62,234 nucleotides of DNA from Lentzea indica (GTDB lineage Bacteria > Actinomycetota > Actinomycetes > Mycobacteriales > Pseudonocardiaceae): positions 1 through 62,234 of the forward strand of contig NZ_VSRL01000024.1 in the NCBI RefSeq assembly GCF_012184385.1, read 5' to 3'. The notes beneath the pieces are model-generated. The model saw nothing but the letters and a program-made list of their open reading frames with translations, was not told the origin of the DNA and searched no databases. Below, piece by piece: positions 44,213 to 53,503 of the stretch (within the stretch, counting starts at the first letter, position 1; the number at the start of each line of letters is the position of its first letter). The translations under genes and the position numbers were made by a program.

Positions 44213-47200
44213 CTAATGCATCTGCACGTCGTGCTGTAGTCCTCCCGGCGCCTGGTACGGCCGGTAGGTGACCTGACGGCCGTCCATCACCATCTCGATG
44301 TCGACGGTCTCCTCGAACGGCGGGCCCATCGGCCGGAGCAGGACCGGGTTGGCGCCGCCCTGGTGGATCCGCACGTTGACGTTCAGCTGGGTCGCGATCA
44401 GGTGCCCGACCAGGTCGCGTGCGTTGCCGGCACCGGCGTTCTCACCGGCGTCGGACTGCATATGCCAGTTGACGTTCTCCACCAGCGCGCCGTGCAGGTG
44501 GCCCTGGTGCATCGGCCGGTTGACGGTGAAGTCGGCCACGGCCCTGGTCACCGCCTGGTGGGTCGCGGCCAGGCTCACCACCTGCTGCCGCAGCGTCGCG
44601 GGGTCGACGTTCCTGGCCTGCCCAATCGCGGCGTACAGCCCGTTGGGCGTGGTCGGCGGCGCGGGCTGGCGGACCAGCACGTCCTCGTTCAGGTACCGCA
44701 GCTGTCGTTGCGTGTTGCTGACGTGATCGGACGCCACGAGCCCGTGCGCCGCGACCAGCTTCTGATCCTTCTGGATGCCTGCCGCCATCTGGTTGAACGG
44801 CGCGGGCATCGGCGCGGACACGGCCGGGTTCATCCGGTTCTTCTGCGGTGCGCCGAGCTGGGTCTCCACCTTCCTGGGCGGGTTCCACGTGTTCGTGGTC
44901 TGCCCGTTGGCCGGCGGCAGCAACGGCTCGACGACCGAATGCGCGCCGCTGGCGAGGCGTTCGCGCTCTTCGGCGAACTTGGTGCCCGCCTTGGCCGGCT
45001 TGCCATCGAGGAACCGCTCGCTCACGTTCGGCAGCGCCGTGTGCGACTGCGGCAGCTTCCCGTCCTTGATCAGCCCGTACGCGATCCTGGACAGGTCGGT
45101 GCCGGTGTCTCCCGCCACGAAGTCCGTGGCGAACGCCTGGCCCCGCACCGGGTGCCGGTTGTTCTGAACGTCCACTTTGGCCCGTTCGGTGGCGTCGTCC
45201 ATGTCGGCGGGGTCGTCCGGCGTGTGCAGCTTCGCCAGTTCCCTGGCGTAGAACCTGTTCAGCGACTGGCCGAGCTGCCCGAACTCCGCCTGGCCCTCCC
45301 CGAACCTCACCGACGGGTCCGCCAGCGGCACGAGACCGTCGACGAACAGGTTCGGCTCCGGCGTGTAGGGCAGCAACGGGTGGATGGCCTGCTGGTTGCG
45401 GCGCGCGTGCATGTCCGCGTTGATCACGTGCTCGAACCGCTCGTGGAAGCCCGGCTCGCTGAGCTTGTCCCGGAAGGTCTGCCTCTGCGTCTCGGTGGTC
45501 TTCGTGTCGCCGTTGATGCGCGCCAGGACGTCGTTGTGCAGCTGCTGTGGGGTGGTGGTGACGCGGTAGCCACCGCCGACCATCAGCGGCCGTGACGGCT
45601 CCATGACGTCATCGCCGACCCTGCTGTCCATGAGCTGCGCGACGTGGTCGAAGACGTGCCCGCCCTGCCTGGTCCTGCGGTCGCCCGCGTCGAAGTCCAT
45701 GACCGACACGTACGGGTGCGTCCCGTTGGCGGCCAACGCGGTCACGGCGAATTCGTGCGCGTTGCTGTTCAACGTGCTGTTGCGGGTCTCGCCGAACTTG
45801 AAGCCCTTGGGCCCGTGCGGCACGCTCACCAGCGCGATCGGCTCCGCGTGGCCGTTGACGACCGGTGTGGCGGCGGCGATCGCGGTGTCGATGTCCGCCT
45901 GCGTCGAGGCGTTCACACCGAGCACGAACGCCACACGGCCGTTCATGTTGTTGGTGTTGGCCATGACGCCGTTGATGACGCTGTCGAGCTGGTCGAGCTC
46001 GCTCGCCCGGACGATCATGCTGACCACGAACGAGGGCGGCTCGTTGTTCTCGATACCTTGACGAGTGCGGTCGAGGTAGTTGTCCGCGGTGATCGGGGTG
46101 AGCGTCCTGCCGTTCGCCAGGTTCGCGAACGCCGCGTTGTGCACGCCGTTCTCGTTGACCAGCTGGACTTCCGGATCGGTCATCTCGACATCGCTGTCCA
46201 CATCGGACGGAGCGGAGCCGGGGTCGAACACGTGGTCGTCGTCGCGGGCGCGCTTGGTGGCGTCCGCTGCCGGGTCGGCGTCGATGTGCGTCGCGTCGCG
46301 CTTGGGCGCGTTCGGTGCCGGCACGTCGGTGTCGACATCGGCGTTGGGCTGCGGCCGGTTGTGCGACTGCAGCGCTGTCATGCGGTCTTCGATCAGCTGG
46401 AGGTGGCGCGGTTTGAGCTGCGCGTCCTGCTTGTCGATGCCCTGGGTCATCGGGGAGTTGTCGTTGACGACGCGGCCCCTGCCGTCCTGGTCCTGGAAGA
46501 CCGGCTTCACGTCGCCGGTCTCGAGGTACTCGTCGCGCAGCCCGAGGAAGTGCCCGACCTCGTGCGCGAGCCGCCGCGAGTCGGTGTGCGCGGGCCAGGT
46601 GAGCTGGTTGGCGCGGCCCTGGGGATCGTTGGTGACGTTGACCGTGGCGTGCGCGTCGGCCGGGTTGTCGGTGAACTCGACGGTGACGTGGAACTGCTCG
46701 CCGTTGGGGAGCCGGTAGCCCTGGTTGAACATCTCCTCGACGCCCGCGCGGGTGCGGTCCTGAACGTCGGTGTTGCCGTTGTTCAGGTGCAGGCGGACGG
46801 TGAAGTCCCGGACGGGCACGCCGTCCACGTTCATCACGCGGTTGTCGTAGGCGATCGGGCCGCGCCAGGCCTGCATGGTGATGCCGTGCGGGCCGACCTT
46901 GGTGTTGTTGAGGACACCGCCGTCCTCGCCGCGCACCCAGCTGCTCGCCGGTGTCGTGGCGCGGGCGTCCGCGATGGCCTGAGAGGACACCGGGCTCTGC
47001 GGGTCGAACCACGGCGCGCTGGTCGCCGTGCTGTGCAACGGACTCGGGTCGGCGGGCGGGCGACCCGGCGCGTGCGTGTCCGCCGGGGGAGCGGACGGCG
47101 CCAGGTCCTCGTCGACCATGCCGTTGTCCTGCAACGTGGTCTTCAGCTCGGCGATCTTCTGGTCGTCGAGCTGGACGCCCATGGCGTCACCGAGTGCGGT

Positions 47201-50200
47201 CTTGTTGTCGGTGACCGCCTTGGTGAACTGCTCGGCGCTCACGCTGCTGTCGGGCAGGATCTTCGCGTCGCCCAGCACCTTCTGCACCCAGAACGCCTGG
47301 CTGGACGCGTCGGTCCCGTACACCGGCGTCGTGGCGATGGCGTCGTCGAGTGCCGGCGCGCCCACCAGGTCCGTGAGCGCGGTCTGCTGCGCCAGGTTGA
47401 ACGCGCGGTTGTAACCCTTGTCGTGGTTGAAGACGTCCATGGCGAGCTTGTCGGGGTTCGCCTGGTACGAGGGTGTGTTGTCGACCGTGCTCCACAGCTG
47501 GTGCGCCCAGCTGTCGAACTTTTCGCCGCCACCTTCCTGGACGAACGCCTCCAGCTGCTCGGTCTCGATGATCGGCCGTTCGAACTCCTTGTTGAACGCC
47601 TTCGTCACCTCGTCGAGGCCGTAGAAGAACATCAGCCCGGCGACGTCCTCGGACCTCGTGTGCAGGACGACCGACGCACGCAGCAGGTGAAGGCCCGCCT
47701 CGTGGTGGACGTACTTCTGCGGGTCCGACTTGAGCGCCGCCTCCACCGCCTTCATCTGCGGGGTGGCGTTCTCCATCGCGTAGTCGGTCAACGCCGAGAG
47801 CTGCTGCTCCACCTCGGTGGGAGGCTCCGGAGCCGACGGCGGCGCGGGCTCGCTCGCGGTCTCGGGATCGTCGTCGACCATGCCGTCTTCTTGCAGCTTG
47901 GTCTTGAGCTCGGCGATCTTCGCGTCGTCGAGAGTGACGCCCATGGCGTTGCCGAGGGCGGTCTTGTTGTCGTTGACCGCCTTCGTGAACTGTTCCGGGC
48001 TCACGATCTCGTTGGACGGAACGATGTTCGCGTCGGAGAGGACCTTGTGCGTCCAGAGCGCCTGGCTGTACGTGTCGGTGCCGTAGACCGGGGTGTTCGC
48101 GATCGACTCGGTGAGCTCCGGCGCGCCCATGATCTCGGCGAGGGCGGCTTCCTGGGCGAAGTTGAACCCGCGGTTGTAGCCCTTGTCGTGGTTGAAGACG
48201 TCGGCCGCGACCTTGTCCGGGTTCGCGCTCAGCTCGGGTGCGCCGTTGACGGTGCTCCAGAGCTGGTGGGCCCAGTCGTCGAACTTGGCGCGGTTGTCGG
48301 GGTTGCCGAGGTCGGCGAACTGCTCCAGCTGTGCCGATTCGATGATCGGGCGCTCGAAGGCCTTGTTGAACGACTTCGCGACCGCCTCGACGCCGTGGGT
48401 CTGGATCATCGCGGCGATCTGGTCGGTCCGGGTGTCGAGCACGACGGACGCGTGGAGGAGGTGCAGACCGGCCTCGGACTGCACGTACTTCCGCGAGTCC
48501 GAGCGCAGGGCCGTCTCCACCGACTGCGCGAGCGGTGAGGCGTTGGCCATGGCGTCGGCGGTCAGCGCAGTGAGCTGGTCGTCCACCTCGGTCGGCGCGG
48601 ACGTGTCGGCGTCCGGGGCCGAGGGCGGGACCGGATCGTGGTGCGAGCGCGGGCTGTCCGGCTCCGTCCACGTGCTCGGCTGAGCCGGGTCCGGGTCGTC
48701 GTCGACCATGCCGTAGTCCTGCAGCGTGGTCTTCAGCTCGGCGATCTTCGCGTCGTCGAGCTCGACGCCCAGTGCTTCGCCGAGTTCGGTCTTGTTGCCT
48801 GTGACGGCGTTGGTGAACTGCTCGGCGGTGACCAGTGTGTCAGACGGGATGACCTTCGCGTCGCCCAGGACCTTCTGCACCCACACCGCCTGGCTGTACG
48901 GGTCGTTGCCGTTCACCGGGGTGCCGGCGATGACGTCGGACAACGGCGGCGCGCCCACCACGTCCGCGAACGCGGTCTCCTGGGCGAAGTTGGTGCCGCG
49001 GTTGTAACCCTTCTCGTGGTTGAAGATGTCGGCGGCCAGCTTGGCCGGGTCGGACGTGTACGTGGGCGTGTTGTTGACCGTCTCCCACATCCGGTGCGCC
49101 CAGCCCTGGAACGCTGACCGGCTGTCCGGAGTGCTGAGGTTGCCGAACTGCTGCACCTGCGCGGTCTCGATGATCGGCCGGCCGAACTCCTTGTTGAACG
49201 CCCGCGCGACCGCCTCGACGCCGTGCCGCTGGATCATCGTGGCGATGTCGTCGGCCTTGGTGTCGAGCACGACCGACGCCCGCAGCAGGTGGAGGCCCGC
49301 CTGGTGATCGAGGTACGTGCCGGGGTTGGACCGCAGCTCGGTCTCCACCTGCCTGGCCAGCGGCGAGGCGTTCTGCATCGCGTCCGCCGTCAACGCCTTG
49401 AGGTGGCTCTCCACCACCACGCTGGGCACGCTCGTGGGTGCCTGCGTGTCGGTGTCGGCACCAGAGGTTTCGTTGCCGGTGGCCGGAGCGTTGGGAGGCT
49501 GCGGTGCCGTTCGGGTCTCGGCGTCGGGAGCGTCCTCCGCGACCATGCCCTCTTCTTGCAGCTCGTGCTTCAGCTCGGCGATCTTCGCGTCGTCGAGCGT
49601 GATGCCCATGGCGTTGCCGAGGACGGTCTTGTTGTCGTTGACCGCCTTCGTGAACTGCTCAGGGCTCACGATCTCGGCGGACGGGATGATCTTGGCGTCG
49701 CCGAGGACCTTCTGCGTCCACAGCGCCTGGTTGTTCGGGTCGGAGCCGTACACCGCCGTCGTGGCGATGGCCTCGGTGAGTTCCGGCGCCGGCATGAACT
49801 CGGCGAGAGCGGCTTCCTGGGCGAAGTTGAACCCGCGGTTGTAGCCCTTGTCGTGGTTGAAGACGTCGGCCGCGACCTTGTCCGGGTTCGCGCTCAGCTC
49901 GGGGGAACCGTTGACCGTGCTCCAGAGCTGGTGCGCCCACTCGTCGAACTTGGCGCGGTTGTCCGGGTTGCCCAGGTCGGCGAACTGCTGCAGCTGGGCC
50001 GTCTCGATGATCGGACGGTCGAACGCCTTGTTGAACGACTTCGCGACCGCCTCGACGCCGTGGGCCTGGATCATGGCGGCGATCTCGTCGGTCCTGGTGT
50101 CGAGCACGACCGAGGCGTGCAGCAGGTGCAGACCCGCTTCGGACTGCACGTACTTGCCGGGGTTCGACCCCAGCGCGGTCTCGACCGACTGCGCCAACGG

Positions 50201-53200
50201 TGAGGCGTTGGACATCGCGTCCGCCGTCAGCGCCGAGAGCTGGTTGTCCACCTCGGTCGGTACGGAAGTGTCCGCCGAGGTCGAAGCGTCCACAGTGGAC
50301 GAAGAAGCGGGAGGCGGCGGCGCAGGACGGGTCGCCGCGCTCCTGCTGGACTCCGCGTGGCTCGACGAACTGGGCGGCGTGGGCGGCAGATCCTTGGACG
50401 TGTCGGCCGGGGGAGTGGGCGGCAGGGCCTTCGAGAGATCGGGCCCACCGTCCGTGCCACTGCTGGAAGTCGTCGTGACGGGCGGGTTGTTGTAGTCGGC
50501 GATCCTCTGGTCGACGACCGCCTTCGCGTCCCACCACTCCTTTTGCTTGGTGTCGGCCTCACGGCGGGCGTCGTCGAGCTTGGTCTCCGCGTCCTTGATG
50601 AGGGCTTCCTGCGCCGCACGGTCGGCGGTGAGGCCGGCGACGGCCTGGTCGTACCTGGTCTCCGCGGCGGTGCGGGCCGCGTCAGCCTGAGCGACGGCCT
50701 GCTGCTGCGCCGTGAGGTCCGCGCGCCGGGCAGCGGCCTCGTCGCGCTGGACGGTCAGTTCGCCACGAGCGTCGTCAAGCTGTTGCTGGGCCTGGTTCAA
50801 CGCCGTCATCGCGGCGTTGGCCTCGGTTTCGGCGGCCCGCAACGCGGTCTGCGCGTCCGCGTGCGCCTGGCGGGCCGCGTCGATCTGCCCGCGAAGGCCT
50901 TCCGCATCAGGCGTCTTCGCCAGCTGGTTCTCCAGTGACAGCACCGTTTGCGCCTTGGCGTCGACATCGGCCTTGGCGTCGTCCACCTCGAACTGCGCGC
51001 TCATCGCCAGGACGCTGAGGCCACTGACCCGAGGGGTCAGTTCGGCGACGGTGTCCAGTGTGCGAGCGGCCTCACGACGCGCGGTCTCCGCCTGAGCCTC
51101 CAGCGGCGGCACCTTGGCCTGCTCGTCCAGGTGCTTCTCGATCGCGGAGTTGTAGTCGATCTGGACCTTGGTGAACTCGGAGTCGTTCTTGGCCAGCTTC
51201 GCGGCGGCCTCGTTGATCACCTGCTGGGCGTCGTGCCGCTTGGCGTCGACGTCGACCTCCGCGGTGCGCCAGGCGTCCGCGGCGGCCTTCACCTGAGTCT
51301 GCGCGTCCGTCAGGTCCTGGCTGAAGTCCTGGCGCAGCACCTTTGCCGCGTCCGCGGCCGGCATGCGGACCGCGGCGGAGTTCGGCACGGAGAGGTCGAC
51401 GACGGCGGTCTTGCCGCCGATCGTGGCGACCACGCGGTACTCGACGCCGAACTGGACCAGGCCGGTCGTGGTCTTCGGCTTGAGGTTGTTGGTCTTGTTG
51501 TCGGTCGGGCCGCCGGACACCGCGGAGGAGTCCTCGCCGGCATGACGCAGCTCGACGCCGCTCACGCCGACGCTGACGTTGTCCTTCGGGTCGGTGTTCT
51601 GCTTGACCGCCGCGCCACCGGTCGCGAGACCGACGGACACGTCACCGCTCTCGGTGACCTTGGCCTCGCCGCTGGTCGAGGTGACCTGCGACTTCGGGTT
51701 CTCGAGCGCCACGCCGTCGCTGAGCGAGCCCAGCGACGGGTCGACCAGCTTGGCGTAGACCTTGACGTCGGCGTCCTGCCCGAACGTCAGCGCAGCCTCG
51801 TGCAGGCCCGGCACGTCCAGCGGGCCGGACAGCATGCCGGGCAGGTGCGGCTGCAGGTTCTCCGGGCTCAGGGTGGACAGCAGGCTGTTCAACGAGCCCG
51901 TGCCCTTGCCGGTCAGACCCTTGCCCGCGCCCGCGTCCTTCAGCGCCTGGACCGCTGCCTCACGCAGGTCCTTGGCACCGCGCAGGTTCTCCACCGACGC
52001 GCTCGGCGGCAAGGTGGCGGGGTCGCCGGCCTTCTGCCAGTCGGACGCGGCCTGGGGAGAGCCCTGGTCGGCGGTGCGGGAATGGGCGTCCGGCGAGTAC
52101 GGCAGCGGCGGGAGCCCGCCGTCGAGCTTGACCTTCTGGTTGTCCGCGTGCAGCCGGACGGTCATCTCCTGCGGTCCGCTGGGAGCGGACGCGATGATCT
52201 TGTTGCCCTTTTCCACGACGAGCTCGAACTCGACGGGCACGGTGTAGCGCGCCGCAGGTCCGCTCGCGGCACGGAAGTTGCTGAACTGGTCGGTCGTCGA
52301 GGTGGTGACCGAGCTGCTCTGGGACTGCCCGATGTTCGCCGCCGCGATCACACCCGCGGTGCCGGACACGTTGGGGTTCGCGCTGCCCGGCGAGGCCAGG
52401 CCCGGTGCCTTGACGCCGATGCCCCAGCCGGTGCCGCGGCCCTGGCCGTCGCTGACCTTCTGCGAACCGGAGAGCGTCGACTCCATCTCGACGCCGTCGT
52501 TGACGACCTCCTGGAACTGCGGCGTCTCCGCCTTGGCCCGCAACGTGACCTGGAAGGAGTCCTTGCCGAACGTGCCTGGCTGGTGCACCAGCAACGGCAC
52601 GCCGCCATCCATAGCGCTGTCGATCATCGCTTTGACGCTGGCGGGAGAGCTGAAGTCGACCAGGCGCTGCAGGTTGCTCATCGAGTCCTTGAGCACCGAG
52701 TCCGGCAGCAGCGAGTCGCCGAACCGCTTCGCGGTCTTGTCGTTGACCTTCTGCGTGAGATCGGAGACCACGCTGGACAGGTCCGGCACGCTCTCCACAG
52801 TGGACAGACCGAGAGCGCCGGGCTCGTCCTTGGCGATCGTCGACGGCGGCGCCATCTTCGGGAAGTCGGGCTTGGGCACGTTCGGTTGCACGTCGGGCAG
52901 CAGGCCCATGTCGCGCGCGACGTCCTCGGACACACGTACGAACACCGAATTCGGCAGGTTGACCGTCGCGCCCTCCGCGCGCGGCGTGCTGCCGTGCACG
53001 AAGTTCACGGCACGGCTCTCGCCGACCACGGTGACGTCCGCGTCGAGCTGCACCAGCACGGTGCGCCCGCCGGCCGGCGTCACGTAGTTGCGGTCGACGC
53101 TGCCGCCGATCTCGTTGGACGACGACTTCGAGTCGGACCACGGCGTGACCTTGCCCGCCACCGCGACACCACCGGCACCGCTGGGCGGAGCGGTGACGTT

Positions 53201-53503
53201 CGGCTTGATCGGGACGTTGACGCCGGCGGTGATGTCGACCGACCTGCTGGTCGACGACGACTCGCCCGCCTTGTAGCCACCGGTGTACGCGTTCTCGGTG
53301 CTCGTGTTGTCCGAAATGGACACCAGCTTGGGGTTGCTCAGCTGGAAGGACACGCCGATCGCGCCGGTGCGGTCGGTGACCCGCCGGTCGTACTTCAGGC
53401 CCTGCTCCTGCATGCCGGTCTCGGTCAGCTTGCGCAGGTTCGCCTTGATGTTCTCCGGGCTGAACATCTTGTCGATCTGGGCGCGCGACGCGGTGCCTGG
53501 CAC
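44213..53503 (-). CDS. Giant multidomain toxin-like protein, C-terminal part
   Basis: 3096 codons; the GTG at 53503 is probably not a true start, because the preceding frame carries the rest of the same module (see 53506-62234). From its N-terminus: three Ser/Thr/Gly-rich modules (about 53540-51310); a coiled coil (about 51300-50490) of Ala/Asp/Glu/Gln-rich heptads; a Pro/Ser linker; four repeats (about 50260-47110); a metzincin-like protease with HEVGHFLGLRDEY (about 46525-46565) and a following Met in NSPMTQG; a basic/acidic linker with TKRARDDD; a GT-A-like domain with YVSVMDFDAGDR (near 45690) and PEPNLFVD; and an OTU-like C-terminal domain (PNGLYAAIGQA, near 44640) that lacks the catalytic Cys. 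Enzymatic roles are inferred from motifs; an XRE gene follows directly. Confidence 0.85.
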   Translation of the reverse strand: MPGTASRAQIDKMFSPENIKANLRKLTETGMQEQGLKYDRRVTDRTGAIGVSFQLSNPKLVSISDNTSTENAYTGGYKAGESSSTSRSVDITAGVNVPIKPNVTAPPSGAGGVAVAGKVTPWSDSKSSSNEIGGSVDRNYVTPAGGRTVLVQLDADVTVVGESRAVNFVHGSTPRAEGATVNLPNSVFVRVSEDVARDMGLLPDVQPNVPKPDFPKMAPPSTIAKDEPGALGLSTVESVPDLSSVVSDLTQKVNDKTAKRFGDSLLPDSVLKDSMSNLQRLVDFSSPASVKAMIDSAMDGGVPLLVHQPGTFGKDSFQVTLRAKAETPQFQEVVNDGVEMESTLSGSQKVSDGQGRGTGWGIGVKAPGLASPGSANPNVSGTAGVIAAANIGQSQSSSVTTSTTDQFSNFRAASGPAARYTVPVEFELVVEKGNKIIASAPSGPQEMTVRLHADNQKVKLDGGLPPLPYSPDAHSRTADQGSPQAASDWQKAGDPATLPPSASVENLRGAKDLREAAVQALKDAGAGKGLTGKGTGSLNSLLSTLSPENLQPHLPGMLSGPLDVPGLHEAALTFGQDADVKVYAKLVDPSLGSLSDGVALENPKSQVTSTSGEAKVTESGDVSVGLATGGAAVKQNTDPKDNVSVGVSGVELRHAGEDSSAVSGGPTDNKTNNLKPKTTTGLVQFGVEYRVVATIGGKTAVVDLSVPNSAAVRMPAADAAKVLRQDFSQDLTDAQTQVKAAADAWRTAEVDVDAKRHDAQQVINEAAAKLAKNDSEFTKVQIDYNSAIEKHLDEQAKVPPLEAQAETARREAARTLDTVAELTPRVSGLSVLAMSAQFEVDDAKADVDAKAQTVLSLENQLAKTPDAEGLRGQIDAARQAHADAQTALRAAETEANAAMTALNQAQQQLDDARGELTVQRDEAAARRADLTAQQQAVAQADAARTAAETRYDQAVAGLTADRAAQEALIKDAETKLDDARREADTKQKEWWDAKAVVDQRIADYNNPPVTTTSSSGTDGGPDLSKALPPTPPADTSKDLPPTPPSSSSHAESSRSAATRPAPPPPASSSTVDASTSADTSVPTEVDNQLSALTADAMSNASPLAQSVETALGSNPGKYVQSEAGLHLLHASVVLDTRTDEIAAMIQAHGVEAVAKSFNKAFDRPIIETAQLQQFADLGNPDNRAKFDEWAHQLWSTVNGSPELSANPDKVAADVFNHDKGYNRGFNFAQEAALAEFMPAPELTEAIATTAVYGSDPNNQALWTQKVLGDAKIIPSAEIVSPEQFTKAVNDNKTVLGNAMGITLDDAKIAELKHELQEEGMVAEDAPDAETRTAPQPPNAPATGNETSGADTDTQAPTSVPSVVVESHLKALTADAMQNASPLARQVETELRSNPGTYLDHQAGLHLLRASVVLDTKADDIATMIQRHGVEAVARAFNKEFGRPIIETAQVQQFGNLSTPDSRSAFQGWAHRMWETVNNTPTYTSDPAKLAADIFNHEKGYNRGTNFAQETAFADVVGAPPLSDVIAGTPVNGNDPYSQAVWVQKVLGDAKVIPSDTLVTAEQFTNAVTGNKTELGEALGVELDDAKIAELKTTLQDYGMVDDDPDPAQPSTWTEPDSPRSHHDPVPPSAPDADTSAPTEVDDQLTALTADAMANASPLAQSVETALRSDSRKYVQSEAGLHLLHASVVLDTRTDQIAAMIQTHGVEAVAKSFNKAFERPIIESAQLEQFADLGNPDNRAKFDDWAHQLWSTVNGAPELSANPDKVAADVFNHDKGYNRGFNFAQEAALAEIMGAPELTESIANTPVYGTDTYSQALWTHKVLSDANIVPSNEIVSPEQFTKAVNDNKTALGNAMGVTLDDAKIAELKTKLQEDGMVDDDPETASEPAPPSAPEPPTEVEQQLSALTDYAMENATPQMKAVEAALKSDPQKYVHHEAGLHLLRASVVLHTRSEDVAGLMFFYGLDEVTKAFNKEFERPIIETEQLEAFVQEGGGEKFDSWAHQLWSTVDNTPSYQANPDKLAMDVFNHDKGYNRAFNLAQQTALTDLVGAPALDDAIATTPVYGTDASSQAFWVQKVLGDAKILPDSSVSAEQFTKAVTDNKTALGDAMGVQLDDQKIAELKTTLQDNGMVDEDLAPSAPPADTHAPGRPPADPSPLHSTATSAPWFDPQSPVSSQAIADARATTPASSWVRGEDGGVLNNTKVGPHGITMQAWRGPIAYDNRVMNVDGVPVRDFTVRLHLNNGNTDVQDRTRAGVEEMFNQGYRLPNGEQFHVTVEFTDNPADAHATVNVTNDPQGRANQLTWPAHTDSRRLAHEVGHFLGLRDEYLETGDVKPVFQDQDGRGRVVNDNSPMTQGIDKQDAQLKPRHLQLIEDRMTALQSHNRPQPNADVDTDVPAPNAPKRDATHIDADPAADATKRARDDDHVFDPGSAPSDVDSDVEMTDPEVQLVNENGVHNAAFANLANGRTLTPITADNYLDRTRQGIENNEPPSFVVSMIVRASELDQLDSVINGVMANTNNMNGRVAFVLGVNASTQADIDTAIAAATPVVNGHAEPIALVSVPHGPKGFKFGETRNSTLNSNAHEFAVTALAANGTHPYVSVMDFDAGDRRTRQGGHVFDHVAQLMDSRVGDDVMEPSRPLMVGGGYRVTTTPQQLHNDVLARINGDTKTTETQRQTFRDKLSEPGFHERFEHVINADMHARRNQQAIHPLLPYTPEPNLFVDGLVPLADPSVRFGEGQAEFGQLGQSLNRFYARELAKLHTPDDPADMDDATERAKVDVQNNRHPVRGQAFATDFVAGDTGTDLSRIAYGLIKDGKLPQSHTALPNVSERFLDGKPAKAGTKFAEERERLASGAHSVVEPLLPPANGQTTNTWNPPRKVETQLGAPQKNRMNPAVSAPMPAPFNQMAAGIQKDQKLVAAHGLVASDHVSNTQRQLRYLNEDVLVRQPAPPTTPNGLYAAIGQARNVDPATLRQQVVSLAATHQAVTRAVADFTVNRPMHQGHLHGALVENVNWHMQSDAGENAGAGNARDLVGHLIATQLNVNVRIHQGGANPVLLRPMGPPFEETVDIEMVMDGRQVTYRPYQAPGGLQHDVQMH
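47110..50260 (-). repeat. Four tandem ~260-residue protein repeats in ABAB order
   Basis: Each unit starts with a Leu/Ala-rich helix (QLSALTADAM type), then has SVVLDT, W.HQLW/MW, FNH.KGYNR..N.AQ, KVL.DA and AEL...LQ..GMV. Unit starts lie near 50240, 49405, 48577 and 47805. Units 1 and 3 share long stretches of nearly identical DNA, while units 2 and 4 share WVQKVLGDAK, TTLQD and NNTP/DNTP features. This indicates duplication of a two-unit block. Family not recognised. Confidence 0.82.

Noticed and set aside
45644-48538. A 964-codon + strand open frame
   Set aside because: Antisense of the repeats and protease cassette; composition is Val/Arg/Asp-rich shadow coding.
47110-50260. Regular repeats considered as a CRISPR array or mobile repeat
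   Set aside because: Repeats are ~800 bp long, in frame and protein-coding; there are no short identical repeats with unique spacers.
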